Shown here one piece after another: positions 17,315-26,951 of a DNA stretch of 64,000 nt; within the stretch, counting starts at the first letter, position 1, and each line of letters starts with the position of its first letter. Source of the DNA: Microbacterium enclense (GTDB taxonomy: Bacteria; Actinomycetota; Actinomycetes; Actinomycetales; Microbacteriaceae); the NCBI GenBank assembly GCA_038182865.1, contig CP116226.1:2294001-2358000 (forward strand), written 5' to 3'. The notes below the pieces were generated by a model. The model did no database searches. It had not been told where the DNA came from and saw only the letters and a list, made by a program, of their open reading frames with translations. A program made the translations under genes and the position numbers.

Positions 17315-18876
17315 CCGCATCCCAGGGGGCATCGACGCCCCTCACCACCGAGACCGGCGGTCTGTCGAAGAAGGGCCTGAGCGCCGGGACTATCGGCCTC
17401 ATCGGCGCCGTCGTCATCGGCATCTCGTGCATCGCCCCCGCCTACACGTTCACGGCGGCGATCGGTCCGACCGTGGGAGCCGTGGGCCTCCAGGTGCCGG
17501 CGATCATCCTCGTGGGCTTCATCCCGATGCTGCTCGTGGCCTTCGGCTACCGGGAGCTGAACAACCGGATGCCGGACTCGGGTACCTCGTTCACCTGGGC
17601 GTCTCGCGCCTTCGGGCCGTGGATCGGCTGGATGGCCGGGTGGGGACTCATCGCCGCCACCATTATCGTGCTCTCGAACCTCGCCGGGATCGCGGTCGAC
17701 TTCCTCTTCCTGCTCATCGCGCAGCTGACCGGTCAGCCCGGCATCGCCGATCTCGCCTCGAACCTCGGCATCAACATCGTCGTGTGCCTGCTGTTCGTGC
17801 TCGGAGCCACCGTGGTGTCGTACCGCGACATGCAGACCACGCAGAAGCTGCAGTACGTCCTCGTGACCTTCCAGGTCCTCGTGCTCGTCGTCTTCGCGGT
17901 CGTCGCGATCACACACGCGGTCCAGGGGAACGCCTTCGACGCGACCCCGTTCTCGTGGGAGTGGTTCAACCCCTTCGCGGTGTCGTCGTTCAGCGCCTTC
18001 GCGGCCGGGGTGTCGCTGTCGATCTTCATCTTCTGGGGGTGGGATGTCACGCTCACGATGAACGAAGAGACCAAGGACCCCGAGAAGACACCCGGACGCG
18101 CGGCCACGATCACCGTGATCACGATCGTCTCGCTGTACCTCCTGCTGGCGGTGTCGATGATCATGTTCGCCGGGATCGGCGACGGCGAGTTCGGCCTCGG
18201 CAATCCCGACATCCAGGACAACGCGTTCTTCGCGCTCGCCGGCCCCATCCTCGGCCCGTTCGCCGCGTTCGTGTCCCTCGCGGTCCTCACCAGTTCGGCG
18301 TCGTCGCTGCAGTCGACCTTCGTCGGACCGGCGCGGACGCTTCTGGCCATGGGCCACTACGGCGCGCTGCCGGAGTGGTTCGCGAAGGTCAGCCCGCGCT
18401 TCTTCACCCCGGGGTTCGCGACCATCGTGTCGGCCGTGGTCGCCGCCGGCTTCTACGCCGTCATGCGCGTGGTGAGCGTGAACGTGCTCAGCGACACGAT
18501 CCTGACGCTGGGCATCATGATCTGCTTCTACTACGGCCTCACCGCGTTCGCGTGCGTCTGGTACTTCCGCAAGCAGTGGTTCGACTCGGTGCGCAACGTC
18601 TTCTTCACTCTGCTGTTCCCCCTGGTGGGCGGGGTCATCCTCGCCGTGATCTTCGTGACGACCCTCGTCGACAGCATGAACCCCGCTTACGGGAGCGGTT
18701 CCGAGATCGGCGGCGTGGGACTCGTCTTCCTCCTCGGGATGACCATCATCCTGCTGGGAGTGGCGATCATGGTGTGGCAGCGCATCCGTCGCCCCGCGTT
18801 CTTCCGTGGCGAGACCCTCTCGACCGACGCCCCGGCCAGCGCGCGCCGCGGACGCCGCCCCGCCCCACGACCCTGA
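17311..18876 (+). CDS. APC-superfamily amino acid/polyamine permease
   Basis: A 521-residue secondary transporter with about 12 membrane helices, the first near residues 28-50 (GTIGLIGAVVIGISCIAPAY). The segment RELNNRMPDSGTSFTWASRA is characteristic of the APC family between helices 2 and 3. It is joined to the Usp gene by a 4-bp overlap and followed 46 bp later by an aldehyde dehydrogenase, so putrescine or GABA uptake is likely. A basic C-terminal tail, rich in Arg and Pro, lies in the cytoplasm. Confidence 0.9.
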   Translation: MTASQGASTPLTTETGGLSKKGLSAGTIGLIGAVVIGISCIAPAYTFTAAIGPTVGAVGLQVPAIILVGFIPMLLVAFGYRELNNRMPDSGTSFTWASRAFGPWIGWMAGWGLIAATIIVLSNLAGIAVDFLFLLIAQLTGQPGIADLASNLGINIVVCLLFVLGATVVSYRDMQTTQKLQYVLVTFQVLVLVVFAVVAITHAVQGNAFDATPFSWEWFNPFAVSSFSAFAAGVSLSIFIFWGWDVTLTMNEETKDPEKTPGRAATITVITIVSLYLLLAVSMIMFAGIGDGEFGLGNPDIQDNAFFALAGPILGPFAAFVSLAVLTSSASSLQSTFVGPARTLLAMGHYGALPEWFAKVSPRFFTPGFATIVSAVVAAGFYAVMRVVSVNVLSDTILTLGIMICFYYGLTAFACVWYFRKQWFDSVRNVFFTLLFPLVGGVILAVIFVTTLVDSMNPAYGSGSEIGGVGLVFLLGMTIILLGVAIMVWQRIRRPAFFRGETLSTDAPASARRGRRPAPRP

Positions 18877-18922
18877 CCGTCCCCGACCGACAACCGACAA
18901 CGACAGAAACGGACCGACACCC

Positions 18923-20284
18923 ATGAGCGACTACGCCGTCGTCAACCCGGCCACGGGCGAGACCCTCGCCGAGTACGACACCCTGTCCGACGCGGGAGTG
19001 GAAGCGGCCATCGCGTCGGCCCACGACGGCTTCCGCGTCTGGTCGCGCACCGCGCCGGCCGAGCGGGCCGAGGGTCTGCGCCGCGTCGCCCAGCTGCACC
19101 GCGAGCGACGCGACGACCTCGCCGCGATCATCGTGCGGGAGATGGGGAAGCCGCTCGAAGCCGCTCTCGGCGAGGTGGATTTCGCCGCCGACATCACCGA
19201 GTACTACGCCGACAACATCGACGAGATCACCGGCGACACCCCGATCGACATCCTCGGCGAGGGCACCGCCGTGATCCGCCGGTCCGGTCTCGGCGTGCTG
19301 CTGGGCATCATGCCCTGGAACTTCCCGTACTACCAGGTGGCCCGCTTCGCGGCTCCCAACCTCGCGGTCGGCAACACCATCCTCCTCAAGCACGCTCCCC
19401 AGTGCCCCGAGTCGGCGGAGGCGCTGCAGTCGATCTATCGCGACGCGGGGCTGCCGGAGGGGGCGTACGTCAACGTCCGCGTCACGAACGACCAGGCGGC
19501 GACGATCATCGCCGACCCGCGCGTGCAGGGGGTGTCGGTCACCGGATCGGAGCGCGCCGGTTCCGCGGTCGCCGAGATCGCCGGTCGGCACCTCAAGAAG
19601 GTCGCGCTCGAGCTCGGCGGGTCGGACCCGTTCATCCTGCTCTCCACCGATGACCTGGATGCCGCCGTCCAGGCCGCCGTCGACGCCCGCCTCGACAACG
19701 TCGGGCAGTCGTGTAACGGCGCCAAGCGCTTCATCGTCGTGGACGACCTGTACGACGCCTTCCTGTCGAAGTTCACCGCCGCACTCGGCGAGGCGAAGGT
19801 CGGCGACCCGTTCGCGGAGGACACCGTCCTGGGCCCCCTGTCGTCGCTGGCCGCAGCGGAGCGCCTCGACGAGCAGGTCCAGCGGGCGGTCGCGCAGGGC
19901 GCGACCGTCGAGGTCGGCGGCACGCGCGACGGCGCCTTCTACCCCGGCACCGTCCTCACCGGCGTGACGAGTGAGATGGACGCGTACGGCGAGGAGTTCT
20001 TCGGCCCCGTCGGCACGGTCTACCGCGTCTCGGGTGAAGACGAGGCCGTCGCTCTCGCCAACGACACGAGCTTCGGTCTCGGCTCGTACGTCTTCACCAC
20101 GGATGCCGATCAGGCGGCGCGCGTGGCGGACCGCCTCGAGGCCGGGATGGTCTACATCAACGTCGTGCTCGCCGACTCGCCCGAGCTGCCGTTCGGCGGT
20201 GTCAAGCGCAGCGGCACCTCGCGCGAACTCGGGCTGCTGGCCGCCGACGAGTTCGTCAACAAGAAACTCATCCGCACGGCCTGA
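18923..20284 (+). CDS. NAD(P)-dependent aldehyde dehydrogenase (succinate-semialdehyde/aminobutyraldehyde type)
   Basis: A 453-residue aldehyde dehydrogenase. Catalytic Cys264 lies in GQSCNGAKR and the general base Glu230 in LELGGSDPF. The MPWNFPYYQVARFAAP cofactor-binding region is near residue 130. The short length and GQSCNGAKR context match NADP-type succinate-semialdehyde dehydrogenases such as GabD2/Sad. It would finish the putrescine-GABA pathway by making succinate, or oxidise aminobutyraldehyde to GABA. The gene ends just before a strong bidirectional terminator. Confidence 0.9.
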   Translation: MSDYAVVNPATGETLAEYDTLSDAGVEAAIASAHDGFRVWSRTAPAERAEGLRRVAQLHRERRDDLAAIIVREMGKPLEAALGEVDFAADITEYYADNIDEITGDTPIDILGEGTAVIRRSGLGVLLGIMPWNFPYYQVARFAAPNLAVGNTILLKHAPQCPESAEALQSIYRDAGLPEGAYVNVRVTNDQAATIIADPRVQGVSVTGSERAGSAVAEIAGRHLKKVALELGGSDPFILLSTDDLDAAVQAAVDARLDNVGQSCNGAKRFIVVDDLYDAFLSKFTAALGEAKVGDPFAEDTVLGPLSSLAAAERLDEQVQRAVAQGATVEVGGTRDGAFYPGTVLTGVTSEMDAYGEEFFGPVGTVYRVSGEDEAVALANDTSFGLGSYVFTTDADQAARVADRLEAGMVYINVVLADSPELPFGGVKRSGTSRELGLLAADEFVNKKLIRTA

Positions 20285-20288
20285 CCCG

Positions 20289-20333
20289 GACACGAAGACG
20301 GCCGCATCCCGTGGGTGCCGCCGTCTTCGTGTC
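20289..20333. terminator. Bidirectional terminator hairpin
   Basis: GACACGAAGACGGC (20289-20302) and GCCGTCTTCGTGTC (20320-20333) are perfect 14-bp reverse complements around a 17-nt loop, between the convergent aldehyde dehydrogenase and TPR genes. Confidence 0.85.
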
Positions 20334-20344
20334 TTCGAGCGCCG

Positions 20345-23128
20345 TCAGTTCGGCAGGGTGGCGCGGACCTCCGCGGCCTCTCCGTGGCGACCGAGCGCCT
20401 CGAGGGCGTCGCCGAGGTCGATCGCGACCGCCTGGCGCAGCGGTTCCTGTGCGGCCCCGTGCTCCAGGGCCGAACGGAGGATCGCGACGGCCTCCTCCGG
20501 GCGGCCGGCCCCCAGAAGGATGCGCGCCGCGACGAGCTCGGAGCCCCCGGCCTGCGGCACGCTCCCGGCCGCGAGGAACCCGTCCGCGGCCTGGAGTGCG
20601 CACGACACCGCCTCGTCGACGTCGCCCGCGCTCGCCAGGATGCGTGCGCGGGTGTCGAGGAGGTCGGCCACGAGCCAGGGGACATCGTCGGCGCGGCCGA
20701 TGGCGAGCGCCTCGTCGAGGCTCACCAGGGCGTCGTCATCACCGCGATGCGCTTTGACCTGCGCGAGGGAGTGCAGGGCGTCGGCGAGCATGCCGCGGTT
20801 GTCGTCGTCGGTCCGCGCGGCGTCGACCGCCGTCGTGAGCGTCTCGACGGCGTCATCCGTCTCGCCGAGGCGGCCGAGCAACTGCGCCAGGGCCACCAAC
20901 GCCGAGGCGCGCCGGGCGGGCTCGTGGGCCTCCTCGTGCAGTTCGGCCGTGACCTCCCACGCGCGCAGCGCGCTGTCCCACTCCTCTGCGTGCTCGAAGG
21001 CGCGTGCGAGCAAGCCCACGGTGATGGCGCGGGAGCCGGGTGCTTCGCCGGCGGCGGTCTCGTCCTGGAGGACCTCGTCGATCACGTCGATCGCCTCGTG
21101 CGGGACGTCGGCCGCCAGAAGGGCCCGCCCGAGTCCGTACCGCAGGGGGGCCGTGGGTTCCCCCGCGGCGGCGAGGCGCTGCACCGCGAGACGGTACGAA
21201 GCGACGGCCCGCTCGGCCTGGCCCGACCGTTCGGCGAGCTGTGCTCCCAACGACACGGCGCTGGCCACGACGTGGTCATCGACGTCCCAGGCGAGAAGGA
21301 GCCGGGCGGCCTCGTCGGCGTCGTCGGCGCCGCGCGCCGGCTCGCCCAGGGCATCGAGGATCATCGCCCGATCCATCAGCACACGGACTCGCCGTCCGGC
21401 GTCCAGCCCCTCGTCGGCCAGCAGAGGGTCGAGCACGGTGATCGCCTGGGCCGGCTCGTCCTTCGCCCGGAGCACGTCCGCTTCCATGTGGGCGAGGGCG
21501 TGCACGCGTTCGGCATCGCCCGTCTGGACGAAGAGCTCGCGCGCCGAGCGGCCGGCGGTCAGCGCCTCGTCGAAGCGACCGGCGACGAGGTGGCGGTACG
21601 CGACGATCGTCAGCAACTGCGCCCGGAGGGCGGGCGAGGCGTCGGGGTGTGCGTCGAGGGCTCCCGCCGCGAAGACATCGTCGGTGCCGAACAGGGCGAG
21701 ACCGAGCTCGTCCTCGAGATCGGCGCGGGCGTCGTGCCCGACCTCGCGCAGGGCGGCCACGCGGGCGGGGAGCACGTGGGCTGCGTCGTCGAGACGGTCT
21801 TCGGCGACGAGCCCGCGGAGGAGGAAGAAGGTGATCGTCACGCGGTCGACGGCGTCGGCGTCGTCGTGCACGTCCGCGAGGGCGTCGATCGCCGACGGCG
21901 TGCCGATCGTGGCCAGCACGCGGGCGCGCGTGATGCGCTCCGGCAGGTCCCGTTCGCGCGGAGCTCTCGCCGGCGCGGCGAAACCCGGCGACGACAACGG
22001 CACGTCCCAGTGCTCGTGGGCCAGCGCGCGCGTGCGCTCCAGGCGCCGCGCGTGAGCGTCGGTGCCGTTGCGCCGATCGAAGGCCGCGGCGATCTCCTCG
22101 GCCCGCTGCCAGCAGAGGGCGGCGAGTGCGGATGCCGTCACGGGCTCCTCGCGTGCCCCGAACAGCGGCGCGAGCTCGCTGGCATCCGATCCCCGTACGG
22201 GGGTGTCGCCGTGACCGACACGGGTCACGGCGTCCAGGGCCAGGGCGAAGGCGGCGAGGGCCTCCTGGTGGGCCTCGGCGTTCAGGCCGTCGTGCGCCAC
22301 CCACCTCAGGTGCTTCTCCACGAGACTCAGCGCGCGTGCCTCGTTGCCGGTGACGGTGCAGAAGATGACGTGGTCGGCGATGATCGTGAGGTTGTCGGGG
22401 TTCTCCCGCGCGAGGCGGTAGCTGCGCGTGTGGAAGGCGCGGGCGTCATCGAACCGTCCCGCCCGCAGGAGCGGGAGCAGCGCGAGCGCCAGTGCGCGCT
22501 CGGGCTCCTCGCCGCACGTGAAGCCGCCCTCGACCATCTCTTCGACGAGGCGGATCGCCTCGTCCTCGCGCCCGGTCTCGGCGAAGAACCCGGCGAACTG
22601 GCTTCGCACGCACGCGTCGCAGTGGCTGTACTCGTCGCGCGGGGTCGCTTCCAGGCGTTCGCGCAGGGTGGCGGCCTCCTCGATGCGGCCCGCCGCCCAC
22701 GCGTCTTCGAAGCGCGCCATCAACGCGCCGCTCAAGCCGACGCCCGCTCGTCGATAGTGCTGTTCCATGTCGTCGAGCACGGCGTCGATCTGTTCACTCG
22801 CGAACTCGGGGGAGCCACGCAGCGCGCCGGCCATCCACTTGTACTGCCACAGCAGATCACCGGCCGGCTCGAGCTCGGCGGGGAAGCGTTCGGGATCGGC
22901 GTCGTGCTGGGCGAGGCACCACGCGAAGGAGGTCAGCATCAGATCGGTGTCGCCGATCATGTTGGCGCTGGAGGTCTGGCGCAGGCGGGCCTCGTACTCG
23001 AGACGAGGATCGCCGCTGTCCTGCGCGCGAGCGACCGCCTCGGCGACGAGGGCTCTCTCCTGCGGCCCCCAGGGTGTCCGATCGATCTCGTCGAACAGGG
23101 CGCGGATGCTGTCGGCGGCGGCGGTCAT
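20345..23128 (-). CDS. Large TPR-repeat protein, operon partner of HSP90-family ATPase
   Basis: A 927-residue soluble, almost entirely alpha-helical protein starting at ATG 23128, which overlaps the HSP90 stop by 4 bp. Repeating TPR-like helices run through the whole length; examples are EEAATLRERLEATP, EWDSALRAWEVTAELHEE and DDALVSLDEALAIGRA, with A at the packed positions. There is a CDAC pair near residue 170 and no enzyme motif, signal peptide or membrane helix. It probably acts as a client or co-chaperone scaffold for the HSP90-like protein. The exact function is unknown. High Ala/Glu/Asp/Arg content is normal for this genome. Confidence 0.8.
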   Translation of the reverse strand: MTAAADSIRALFDEIDRTPWGPQERALVAEAVARAQDSGDPRLEYEARLRQTSSANMIGDTDLMLTSFAWCLAQHDADPERFPAELEPAGDLLWQYKWMAGALRGSPEFASEQIDAVLDDMEQHYRRAGVGLSGALMARFEDAWAAGRIEEAATLRERLEATPRDEYSHCDACVRSQFAGFFAETGREDEAIRLVEEMVEGGFTCGEEPERALALALLPLLRAGRFDDARAFHTRSYRLARENPDNLTIIADHVIFCTVTGNEARALSLVEKHLRWVAHDGLNAEAHQEALAAFALALDAVTRVGHGDTPVRGSDASELAPLFGAREEPVTASALAALCWQRAEEIAAAFDRRNGTDAHARRLERTRALAHEHWDVPLSSPGFAAPARAPRERDLPERITRARVLATIGTPSAIDALADVHDDADAVDRVTITFFLLRGLVAEDRLDDAAHVLPARVAALREVGHDARADLEDELGLALFGTDDVFAAGALDAHPDASPALRAQLLTIVAYRHLVAGRFDEALTAGRSARELFVQTGDAERVHALAHMEADVLRAKDEPAQAITVLDPLLADEGLDAGRRVRVLMDRAMILDALGEPARGADDADEAARLLLAWDVDDHVVASAVSLGAQLAERSGQAERAVASYRLAVQRLAAAGEPTAPLRYGLGRALLAADVPHEAIDVIDEVLQDETAAGEAPGSRAITVGLLARAFEHAEEWDSALRAWEVTAELHEEAHEPARRASALVALAQLLGRLGETDDAVETLTTAVDAARTDDDNRGMLADALHSLAQVKAHRGDDDALVSLDEALAIGRADDVPWLVADLLDTRARILASAGDVDEAVSCALQAADGFLAAGSVPQAGGSELVAARILLGAGRPEEAVAILRSALEHGAAQEPLRQAVAIDLGDALEALGRHGEAAEVRATLPN

Positions 23129-24954
23129 GCGGGTCCTTCCGTAGCGGGGTGAGAAGTGGTGGCGTCGGCGGCGAGGTCGACGAGATCGGCGAGCGCCGTC
23201 GACATCAGGGCCCGGTCCGCGGGGCCGAGGGGGTGATGACCGGCGAGCAGTGCCTGCACATACAGCACCTGGACGCCGGCGGTGAAGGCGCGACCGTCGG
23301 GGGTGTGCGCGAGACGTTGCACCGTCGGGTTGGTCCAGTTCAGGCACAGGCGCGACGTCGGGGTCTCCTCGCCGCGGTCCCGCCCGCGCGCCGCGGCAGT
23401 CCCCGCGCGGTCGAGGACACCCGCCCACAGCGCCCCACCCGCGCTGCGTGCGCGGCCGCGATCGAGGGCGCGCAGCACCTCGGGGTCGGCGACGAAGAGG
23501 GCGGCGGCCTCCGGACGTTCGAAGGCGCGCGCCACCACGTCGACGGTGCTCAGTGCCTCCCGTGCGCGGTTCTCCAACGCGAGGACGACAGCGCGCTGCT
23601 CGAGGGGCGGTGGGGTGAGACGGTCGATCTCGTCGACCACGTCCACGGCCTCGACCCGCGCCTCGGGGAAGACGTCGGGCAGCGACCGGACCAGGTCGTC
23701 GTCGTAGATGTAGCCGCCGTTGACGACGATCGTGCCGCTCGCGGCGACGCTGACGACCTGACGGAAGGCCTCGACGGTCTCGGCGTAACGGACGGTGGGG
23801 GAGCGGCGCACGAGCTCGTCGATGCGCAGGCGCCCCGCGTTCGTCTCCACCGACAGCCACGGCACGATGAACCGCGCCAACTCCGCGTCGTGCCGCACGA
23901 GCGACTTCAACGCCACCTCATGGACGCTGACGACCTGCGCCAGACGCAGGGGGTCGCTGAGCGCCAGGTCGAGGATCCATCGGCGGATGGCATCCCCCAG
24001 CTCCGACCGGGTCTGTTCGAGCGCGTCGTCGGCGACGAGCGCCTCGCGGCTCGCCGTCGGATGCAGTCCCGCCGAGTCGACCACGGCCCGCACGAAGAAC
24101 GCCCAGTCGGGCAGGAGGTCCTCGGCCCGTTCCGTGAGCAGCATGCGCTGGAGATAGACGCGGGTGCTCTGGCGGGCGGTGGATGCCGGGGCGAACGGCA
24201 GCACGAAGGCGAGGCCGCGCGTCTGGGTCGCGGGGACGGAGAGCGGGATGATCGCGAGGGGCTCGGCTCCGAGCATCTCCCTCCCGTACGCCGTCTGCTC
24301 CTCGCGATCGTCGCCGAGGAACGGGGGCGCGGTGGTGATCGCCGTCTCGCCGCCGGAGGGGAGGTCGATGCTCACCGCGATCGGCAGATAGCGTCCGAAG
24401 GTCTCGGCGAGCTCCACGACGGTCGCGGTGCTGAGCAGTGCCCGGCTGTCACCCCGCGGGCGTAGGTGCACGCTGGTTCCCACCGGGGTGTCGTCGGGAC
24501 CCGGCCCGACCTCGAACGTCCCGTCCGCATGGCCCACCCACTCGACCGGGTCGGTGCCGCGGGCGTTGCGGGAGCGGATGACGATGTCGTCGCAGACCAT
24601 GAAGCACGACAGCATGCCGATGCCGAACTGCCCGAGGAAGTCCGAGCGGGGCAGGTCGAACATGTCGCGCTTCGAGCTGCGCCCGACGGTTGCGAGCAGA
24701 TCGGCGACGTCGTCGGGAGTCAGTCCCACGCCGTCGTCGCGCAGGACGAACTCCTCGGATGCCGCGCTCACCGGCGTGATCCGCACGCGACCACCGCCAC
24801 CGTCGACCTCGCGGCGCGCGGCGATCGCATCGACCGCGTTCTGCAGCAACTCGCGCAGGAACACCCGCGGACCGGAGTAGATGTGCCGGCTCAGCAGGTC
24901 GATGACACCGCGCAGATCGACCTGAAACTGCTGGGCGGGCGCGTGCGAATCCAT
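23125..24954 (-). CDS. HSP90-family (HtpG-like) chaperone ATPase
   Basis: A 609-residue GHKL ATPase. N-terminal ATP-binding motifs: RELLQNAVDAI (Glu35, Asn39), DDGVGLTPDD (Asp73-Asp74) and GQFGIGMLSCF (about 108-118). A middle domain follows, and the C-terminal region, about 500-590, includes LCLNWTNPTVQRLA, similar to the HtpG dimerisation segment. The length is close to that of classical HtpG (about 620), but the middle domain looks divergent. It is first in a two-gene operon with a TPR protein, which in eukaryotes is the type of domain that docks on HSP90. The promoter must lie in 24955-25210, shared with the tRNA-secE side. Confidence 0.88.
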   Translation of the reverse strand: MDSHAPAQQFQVDLRGVIDLLSRHIYSGPRVFLRELLQNAVDAIAARREVDGGGGRVRITPVSAASEEFVLRDDGVGLTPDDVADLLATVGRSSKRDMFDLPRSDFLGQFGIGMLSCFMVCDDIVIRSRNARGTDPVEWVGHADGTFEVGPGPDDTPVGTSVHLRPRGDSRALLSTATVVELAETFGRYLPIAVSIDLPSGGETAITTAPPFLGDDREEQTAYGREMLGAEPLAIIPLSVPATQTRGLAFVLPFAPASTARQSTRVYLQRMLLTERAEDLLPDWAFFVRAVVDSAGLHPTASREALVADDALEQTRSELGDAIRRWILDLALSDPLRLAQVVSVHEVALKSLVRHDAELARFIVPWLSVETNAGRLRIDELVRRSPTVRYAETVEAFRQVVSVAASGTIVVNGGYIYDDDLVRSLPDVFPEARVEAVDVVDEIDRLTPPPLEQRAVVLALENRAREALSTVDVVARAFERPEAAALFVADPEVLRALDRGRARSAGGALWAGVLDRAGTAAARGRDRGEETPTSRLCLNWTNPTVQRLAHTPDGRAFTAGVQVLYVQALLAGHHPLGPADRALMSTALADLVDLAADATTSHPATEGPA

Positions 24955-25210
24955 CCGTGCTCCTCGATCTCTCGCCGGTCGCCGGGCAGTCGGGGGCCAG
25001 GACGGCGACCGTCGTTCAGCCTATCCAGAGGCCTCCGTCCTCACCCTGCCGCGCGGGGCTCGTTCGTCGACGGTGCGCGCGATGCCGTACACTTGCAGTG
25101 CAGTCGAAATCTGCATTCTTTCGCCGTGCCTCGCGCACAGGCGGCATCCCTCCCCGAGAGATCCGTGGCGAAAGCGTGCCGGTCTCGAATCCTGGATCCC
25201 TCGGGATCTT

Positions 25211-25283
<73 letters not shown>

Positions 25284-25326
25284 CGCACAGCACACGCTGG
25301 CAACGAATAATGACCTAGGTGGTTCG

Positions 25327-25602
25327 ATGACGCAGGACGAGGCGAAGGGCGAGGTCGTCGCAGACCGCGGCGCGCCCCGCGAGAAGAAGCTCAACTTCTT
25401 CGCGCGGATCGCTCTTTTCATCCGTCAGGTCTTCACGGAACTGCGCAAGGTCGTCACCCCCACGCGGCAAGAGCTGGTCAAGTTCACCGCCGTGGTCCTC
25501 GGGTTCGTCGTCGTGATGATGGCGCTCGTGTACGGCCTCGACCTGCTGTTCGTGTGGCTGACCAGCGCCGTCTTCGGCGTCCCGAGCACCGCCGGCGCCT
25601 GA
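25327..25602 (+). CDS. secE: Preprotein translocase subunit SecE
   Basis: A 91-residue single-span membrane protein that clamps SecY in the Sec translocon. The cytoplasmic amphipathic helix is FFARIALFIRQVFTELRKVV (about residues 24-43), followed by TPTRQELVKFTAVVLGFVVV and one membrane segment near residues 55-78. The start is ATG 25327. It precedes nusG in the conserved order tRNA-Trp, secE, nusG. Confidence 0.96.
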   Translation: MTQDEAKGEVVADRGAPREKKLNFFARIALFIRQVFTELRKVVTPTRQELVKFTAVVLGFVVVMMALVYGLDLLFVWLTSAVFGVPSTAGA

Positions 25603-25663
25603 CCGGCGCTTCGGCGACGCGCGGCCCCCACGAGTGGCCGCACTTCAACGGAAGAGATCATCA

Positions 25664-26797
25664 GTGTCTGAAAGATATGTCGACGACGCCGATTGGGCGA
25701 CGGCTGCCGAGCAGTCCAGCGAAGACGACGAAGCCCAGGAGGGCAACGTGCTCGCCTCGCAGGAGCACGCGTCCGACCCGGCGGAGCACAGCGCCATCCA
25801 CGTGGTGGACGACGCAGACGACTCGGATTCCGACGACGATCTCGCCGACATCGACATCACCGACCCGGAGGCTGACGCGATCGTGAACGACGCTCTCGAG
25901 ATCGACGAGACCAGCGAGGCCGAGGCCGCCGCCGAGGTTCTCAACGACGCACTCGCCGAGGAGGAGGCCGAAGAGGCCGCCGAGGCCGCCGACGAGGTCA
26001 CCCCCTACGACGGTCCCGACATCAACGGCGAGCCCGACGCCCCCGTCCTCGACGAGGAGTTCGTCGACGAGGTCGACGCTGCCGCCGGCGTGGTCGACGA
26101 GGTCGAGGCATCCGAGTCTCCCGCCGATGCCGCTGAGGCCCCCGTCGACCTCGATGACGCCGACGACGAAGACGCCGACCCCTACGAGGCGTTCCGCGCC
26201 GAGCTGCGGTCGCTCCCGGGCAAGTGGTACGTCATCCACTCCTACGCCGGTTTCGAGCGCAAGGTGAAGGCCAACATCGAGCAGCGCAAGTCGACGCTCG
26301 AGGTCGAGGACGACATCTACCAGGTCGAGGTCCCGATGGAGGACGTCGTCGAGATCAAGAACGGCCAGCGCAAGATGGTCAACCGCGTGCGCATCCCCGG
26401 CTACGTGCTGGTGCGCATGGACCTCAACGAAGACACCTGGTCGGTCGTGCGTCACACTCCCGGCGTCACCGGCTTCGTGGGCAACGCCCACAACCCGACG
26501 CCGCTGCGTTTCGAAGAAGCCTTCAACATGTTGAAGAGCCTCGTCGAGGTGAAGGAAGCGGCCCCCGCCAAGTCGGGCGGCGCCAAGGGCGCCCCGGTGG
26601 CGCCCCGCTCCATCCCGGCCGAGGTCGACTTCGAGACCGGCGAGACCATCACGATCAAGGAAGGCTCCTTCGCTGGCCTGCCCGGCACGATCAGCGAGAT
26701 CAAGCCCGAGAGCGGCAAGCTCACGGTGCTGGTGTCGCTCTTCGAGCGCGAGACCCCGGTCGAGCTGTCGTTCGACCAGGTCACCAAGATGATCTGA
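25664..26797 (+). CDS. nusG: Transcription termination/antitermination factor NusG
   Basis: A 377-residue NusG. I place the start at GTG 25664, with GGAAGAG 8 bp upstream; an in-frame GTG at 25634 would add ten residues. About 180 acidic, Ala-rich residues (runs of E, A and D) precede the NGN domain, which starts at LPGKWYVIHSYAGFERKVKA. The KOW domain around ETITIKEGSFAGLPGTI is near residue 330. Such acidic extensions are typical of actinobacteria. Unlike most relatives, rplK does not follow at once: a terminator, repeats and a broken gene intervene. Confidence 0.96.
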   Translation: MSERYVDDADWATAAEQSSEDDEAQEGNVLASQEHASDPAEHSAIHVVDDADDSDSDDDLADIDITDPEADAIVNDALEIDETSEAEAAAEVLNDALAEEEAEEAAEAADEVTPYDGPDINGEPDAPVLDEEFVDEVDAAAGVVDEVEASESPADAAEAPVDLDDADDEDADPYEAFRAELRSLPGKWYVIHSYAGFERKVKANIEQRKSTLEVEDDIYQVEVPMEDVVEIKNGQRKMVNRVRIPGYVLVRMDLNEDTWSVVRHTPGVTGFVGNAHNPTPLRFEEAFNMLKSLVEVKEAAPAKSGGAKGAPVAPRSIPAEVDFETGETITIKEGSFAGLPGTISEIKPESGKLTVLVSLFERETPVELSFDQVTKMI

Positions 26798-26814
26798 CGC
26801 GTCCGGCGCGTCGT

Positions 26815-26857
26815 GAACGCCCCGCCCGGCCTCGGCCGCGCGGGGCGTTCGCCTTTT
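26815..26857 (+). terminator. Rho-independent terminator of secE-nusG
   Basis: GAACGCCCCGC (26815-26825) pairs with GCGGGGCGTTC (26840-26850), followed by GCCTTTT. It closes the secE-nusG unit and isolates it from rplK. Confidence 0.85.
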
Positions 26858-26901
26858 CCTGGGGCGGCCCGGGCGCGCCGCGGGCATGCTCGGGGCGGCC
26901 G

Positions 26902-26951
26902 GCGCGTCTCGCTGGCGCACACCGAGCTGTCCGCGCGTCTCGCTGGCGCAC
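26902..26951. repeat. Direct repeat GCGCGTCTCGCTGGCGCAC, two copies
   Basis: Nineteen identical bases at 26902-26920 and 26933-26951. The second runs into the 19-bp-pitch palindrome at 26951, and its last bases (GCGCAC) also precede the related element at 51360. Confidence 0.85.

Noticed and set aside
20315..23152. A 945-codon plus-strand frame antisense to the TPR gene
   Set aside because: No domain pattern, and the minus-strand frame has clear TPR structure and a coupled start.
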